A DNA stretch of 18,200 nt from JAURFX01 sp038125265. GTDB lineage: Bacteria > Pseudomonadota > Gammaproteobacteria > Steroidobacterales > Rariloculaceae. Shown piece by piece: positions 15,586 through 18,200 of the stretch (positions are counted from its first letter, which is position 1; each line of letters begins with the position of its first letter). The position numbers and the translations under genes were made by a program. The notes beneath the pieces are model-generated. The model saw only the letters and a list, made by a program, of their open reading frames with translations. It was not told the origin of the DNA and searched no databases. The DNA lies in NCBI GenBank assembly GCA_038125265.1, contig JAYPDM010000021.1, positions 1 to 18,200 of the forward strand, read 5' to 3'.

Positions 15586-16608
15586 TTGACTGGATTTTCT
15601 AAAAGGGTCATCTCTTGGCAAAAAAAGTTTGGGAGACATGATCTTCCTTGGCAAATAGATCCCTCACCCTATAAAACCTTCCTCTCTGAAATCATGCTTC
15701 AACAAACTCAAGTGGAAACGGTAAAGCCTTACTTTGAAAAATTTTTAAAAAAATTTTCTACCGTCAAAAAACTGGCTGGAGCTCACGAGGATAGCATCCT
15801 AAGTCTATGGTCGGGCCTTGGTTATTATAGACGTGCCATCAATCTACATCGCTCAGCAAAGATCATACAAGAAAAACATGATGGCATGATACCTAATAAT
15901 CTTGATGATCTCTTAACACTGCCTGGGATAGGACCATCGACTGCTGGTGCCATACTCTCACTAGGCTATGACAAGTATGGAGTCATTACAGACGGCAATG
16001 TCAAAAGACTCTATTCTCGATACTATCAGATCAGCGGCGACCTTGAAAAAGCACCTTATAAAAAGAAATTTTTAGACTTAGCCAAACTGAATATGCCAAA
16101 AACTAATTTTAGTATTTACTCACAGGGCGTCATGGATCTTGGCGCGACCGTTTGCATGAAGAGCGCCCCAAAATGTCTTGAGTGCCCTTTAAGAAATGAT
16201 TGTCTCTCCTTCAAATTTAATACCGTGTCAAAATTTCCAATCAAGATTAAGAAAGGAAGATCACATAAAACCGAAAAATATTATGGGTTGGTACTCAAGA
16301 AAAAAGGCTCCTCGGAATGCTATTTAGAAAAAAGGGATCGCGACTCCTTCTGGCCTGGACGCTACTGCATCCCCTTATTTAAGAGCGGACATGATCTGAC
16401 CACTTTTTTAGAAAATGACTTTAAGGGTTATAAGAAACTCAAAAATATGAATACCGATGTTCAAACCTTTAAGTTTAGTCATTTTTTGTTGGAGATAAGC
16501 CTTGATTACTATTATGTAGAGAGAGATGATCAACATTTTTATAGCAGAGAAGATATCAACAGACTTGGGATACCAAATAAATTGAAACAAACTATAATGG
16601 GCCTATGA
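15586..16608 (+). CDS. mutY: Adenine DNA glycosylase MutY
   Basis: MutY removes adenine paired with 8-oxoguanine, preventing G:C to T:A change. The 340-residue protein has the catalytic Glu35 in SEIMLQQTQV, GLGYYRRAINLH (typical of MutY rather than Nth), the helix-hairpin-helix LPGIGPSTAGAILSLG, and catalytic Asp136 in DGNVKR. The 4Fe-4S ligands are Cys190, Cys197, Cys200 and Cys206 with the exact C-X6-C-X2-C-X5-C spacing. A C-terminal NUDIX-like domain keeps the FSH motif (TFKFSHFLLEI) that reads 8-oxoguanine. The start is TTG, immediately after the TAG of the secreted SRPBCC gene, with no ribosome binding site. The N-terminus aligns well with E. coli MutY, so I accept it. The gene overlaps yggX by ATGA. 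Confidence 0.95.
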   Translation: MTGFSKRVISWQKKFGRHDLPWQIDPSPYKTFLSEIMLQQTQVETVKPYFEKFLKKFSTVKKLAGAHEDSILSLWSGLGYYRRAINLHRSAKIIQEKHDGMIPNNLDDLLTLPGIGPSTAGAILSLGYDKYGVITDGNVKRLYSRYYQISGDLEKAPYKKKFLDLAKLNMPKTNFSIYSQGVMDLGATVCMKSAPKCLECPLRNDCLSFKFNTVSKFPIKIKKGRSHKTEKYYGLVLKKKGSSECYLEKRDRDSFWPGRYCIPLFKSGHDLTTFLENDFKGYKKLKNMNTDVQTFKFSHFLLEISLDYYYVERDDQHFYSREDINRLGIPNKLKQTIMGL

Positions 16609-16871
16609 ACAAGGTCAATTGTATATTGCTTGGAGCCGAGCTAGAGGCGCTTGAGTCAGCCCCCTATCCCGGGGATCTAGGCAAAAGGATTTATGAGAAT
16701 ATATCAAAGAATGCCTGGGAGAAGTGGCTTGGGCATCAGACCATACTCATAAATGAATACCGTCTATCCCCAATCAACGCAGACCACAGAAAGTTTTTAG
16801 AAGAGGAAATGGAAAAGTTTTTCTTTGGCGACGGATCAGAGAAGCCGAAAGAGTTTGTAGATACAGAGTAA
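16605..16871 (+). CDS. yggX: Probable Fe(II)-trafficking / oxidative-damage protection protein YggX
   Basis: YggX helps protect iron-sulfur enzymes from oxidative damage and is thought to handle Fe(II). The 88-residue product matches the family in length and in blocks: Cys6 near the N-terminus, YPGDLGKRIYENISKNAW, QTILINEYRLSPINADHRKFL and EEEMEKFFFG. It starts at an ATGA overlap with mutY, the usual mutY-yggX pair, so it should be translated together with the iron-sulfur glycosylase. The 3' end lies 1 bp from the convergent acs gene. Confidence 0.96.
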   Translation: MNKVNCILLGAELEALESAPYPGDLGKRIYENISKNAWEKWLGHQTILINEYRLSPINADHRKFLEEEMEKFFFGDGSEKPKEFVDTE

Positions 16872-16883
16872 TTTATTCTCTGT
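16863..16883. repeat. Short inverted repeat at the yggX/acs convergent junction
   Basis: ACAGAG (16863-16868) and CTCTGT (16878-16883) can pair around a 9-base AT-only loop that contains both stop codons. A six-pair stem with no T-run is weak for an intrinsic terminator. It may only slow polymerase or be chance. Confidence 0.25.
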
Positions 16884-18200
16884 TACTGACGAGCTCTTGT
16901 ACGACCGATGGGTCTGCCAAAGTAGAGGTGTCGCCGAACTCTTCAAGGTTCCCCTCTGCTATCTTCCTAAGAATCCTTCGCATGATCTTGCCTGAGCGTG
17001 TCTTTGGGAGGCCCGGGGCCCACTGAAGTTTATCAATCGTTGCGATAGGGCCAATCTCCTTGCGCACCCACTGAATGAGCTCCCTTGAGAGTTCTGCAGA
17101 TGACTCAAATCCATCAATGAGCGTCACATAGGCATAGATACCCTGCCCCTTGATATCATGAGGGAACCCAACTACCGCAGATTCCGCAACGGCCTCGTGT
17201 GCCACAAGGGCGCTCTCTATCTCGGCAGTCCCTATCCGATGTCCAGAGACATTGAGCACGTCATCAACGCGACCGGTGATCCAGTAGTACCCATCCTCAT
17301 CTCGCCTAGCCCCATCACCGGTGAAGTACATCCCAGGGAACTGAGAGAAGTAGGTGTCAATAAATCTTTGATGGTCACCATACACGGTCCTCATCTGGCC
17401 CGGCCAACTATCAAGAATCACGAGGTTACCAGATGCCTCGCCCTCTAAAATATTCCCCTGATCATCGACTATCGCAGGCTCTATCCCAAAGAACGGCTTG
17501 GTCGCTGAGCCAGGCTTTTGCTCGATCGCACCTGGCAGGGGTGAGATAAGGATTCCCCCTGTCTCGGTCTGCCACCAGGTGTCGACAACAGGGCACCGAT
17601 TATCTCCGACAACCCTTGAGTACCAGTCCCACGCCTCCGGGTTTATGGGCTCGCCTACCGTCCCTAACAGCCTCAATGATGATCTTGAGGTTTTCTTAAC
17701 GAGCTCATCGCCCTCCTTCATTAAGGCACGAATTGCTGTGGGCGCGGTGTAGAAAATATTAACCTGATACTTATCTATGACCTCCCAGAACCTGCTGCTG
17801 GTTGGATAGTTCGGTACTCCCTCAAACATCAATGTTGTTGCACCATTAGCGAGTGGCCCGTATACAATATAGCTGTGACCTGTGATCCAGCCGACATCGG
17901 CGGTGCACCAGTAGACCTCATCGCCTTGATAGTCAAATACATAGCGATGGGTGATGGAGGAGTAGAGCAGATAACCGGCGGTGGTGTGCAGGACCCCCTT
18001 GGGCTTGCCCGTAGATCCCGAGGTATAAAGAATAAATAAGGGATCCTCTGCGCTCATGCGCTCGGAAGCACAAACATCTGCTTGACTGTCTACCTTCTCA
18101 TGGTACCAGACGTCCCTTCCCTCAACCCAGTTAATCTCGGATCCGGTGCGCCTAACAACTAGGACATTTCTTACCAACTTCTTAGAGATCAGATCGATCG
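16873..18200 (-). CDS. acs: Acetyl-CoA synthetase, C-terminal two thirds (cut by window end)
   Basis: Acs activates acetate to acetyl-CoA through acetyl-AMP. The reading frame runs open through the last base of the window, so the 5' end lies outside. A TTG at 18175-18177 is not the start: in-frame residues IDLISKKL precede it, and about 200 N-terminal residues of the family are missing. Motifs in order are the P-loop TSGSTGKPKGV, YWCTADVGWITGHSY, GTVGEPINPEAWDW, DTWWQTETGG, YFTGDGARRDEDGYYWITGR, NVSGHRIGTAEIE and PKTRSGKIMRR. The Lys in the last motif is the catalytic residue that is acetylated in other bacteria. The gene is much richer in G+C than its neighbours (33 and 36 of 60 bases at 17041-17100 and 17581-17640). 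Confidence 0.97.
   Translation of the reverse strand, partial: IDLISKKLVRNVLVVRRTGSEINWVEGRDVWYHEKVDSQADVCASERMSAEDPLFILYTSGSTGKPKGVLHTTAGYLLYSSITHRYVFDYQGDEVYWCTADVGWITGHSYIVYGPLANGATTLMFEGVPNYPTSSRFWEVIDKYQVNIFYTAPTAIRALMKEGDELVKKTSRSSLRLLGTVGEPINPEAWDWYSRVVGDNRCPVVDTWWQTETGGILISPLPGAIEQKPGSATKPFFGIEPAIVDDQGNILEGEASGNLVILDSWPGQMRTVYGDHQRFIDTYFSQFPGMYFTGDGARRDEDGYYWITGRVDDVLNVSGHRIGTAEIESALVAHEAVAESAVVGFPHDIKGQGIYAYVTLIDGFESSAELSRELIQWVRKEIGPIATIDKLQWAPGLPKTRSGKIMRRILRKIAEGNLEEFGDTSTLADPSVVQELVSNRE

Noticed and set aside
18175..18177. TTG as start of acs
   Set aside because: The frame stays open to the window end, and the family has about 200 more N-terminal residues.
1..18200. A defence island, prophage, CRISPR array or insertion sequence
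   Set aside because: No nuclease, integrase, transposase, direct-repeat array or tRNA-linked junction is visible; the genes are mostly housekeeping.

Overview
The window is about 18.2 kb of compact bacterial chromosome carrying 16 protein genes. The neighbourhoods purH-purD, trxA-rho and mutY-yggX, together with sohB- and yrfG-type genes, point to a gammaproteobacterium. The DNA is AT-rich in most genes (21 G+C in the 60 bases at 901-960). Intergenic gaps are short, never longer than about 111 bp, and many genes overlap or abut. This suggests a streamlined, possibly marine, genome. The sequence alone does not let me name a genus. I saw no tRNA, rRNA, CRISPR array, insertion sequence or phage gene.

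Left part (1-4558): purH and purD form a plus-strand operon for the late and second steps of de novo purine synthesis. Their end meets, tail to tail and with a 4-bp overlap, the minus-strand trxA-rho operon (thioredoxin and the transcription terminator Rho). Middle (4670-9195): a tight minus-strand operon runs lipA, sohB-like protease, rhomboid protease, ATP/ADP-translocase-like MFS carrier, yrfG-like purine nucleotidase. Every junction in it overlaps.

A divergent intergenic region (9196-9278) separates lipA from a plus-strand group: an OmpA-domain periplasmic protein, a glyoxalase I and a 3-hydroxyisobutyrate-dehydrogenase-like enzyme. This group meets a minus-strand MmgE/PrpD-family gene tail to tail, 1 bp apart. 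A second divergent region (13361-13450) holds an 8-bp inverted repeat overlapping candidate core promoters. It separates the PrpD-like gene from a plus-strand series: a membrane-anchored FMN glutamate-synthase-domain protein, a secreted SRPBCC-fold protein, mutY and yggX. The last gene, minus strand, is acs (acetyl-CoA synthetase). It is cut by the window end and is clearly more GC-rich than the rest.

Most of the window is housekeeping: purine synthesis, lipoate synthesis, redox and oxidative-damage defence (trxA, gloA, mutY, yggX) and acetate activation. The less understood parts are the protease/nucleotide-carrier/nucleotidase operon, the stand-alone glutamate-synthase-domain protein with its secreted partner, the OmpA protein with no visible membrane anchor, and the PrpD-like enzyme of unknown substrate. 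I found no convincing new defence or mobile system.
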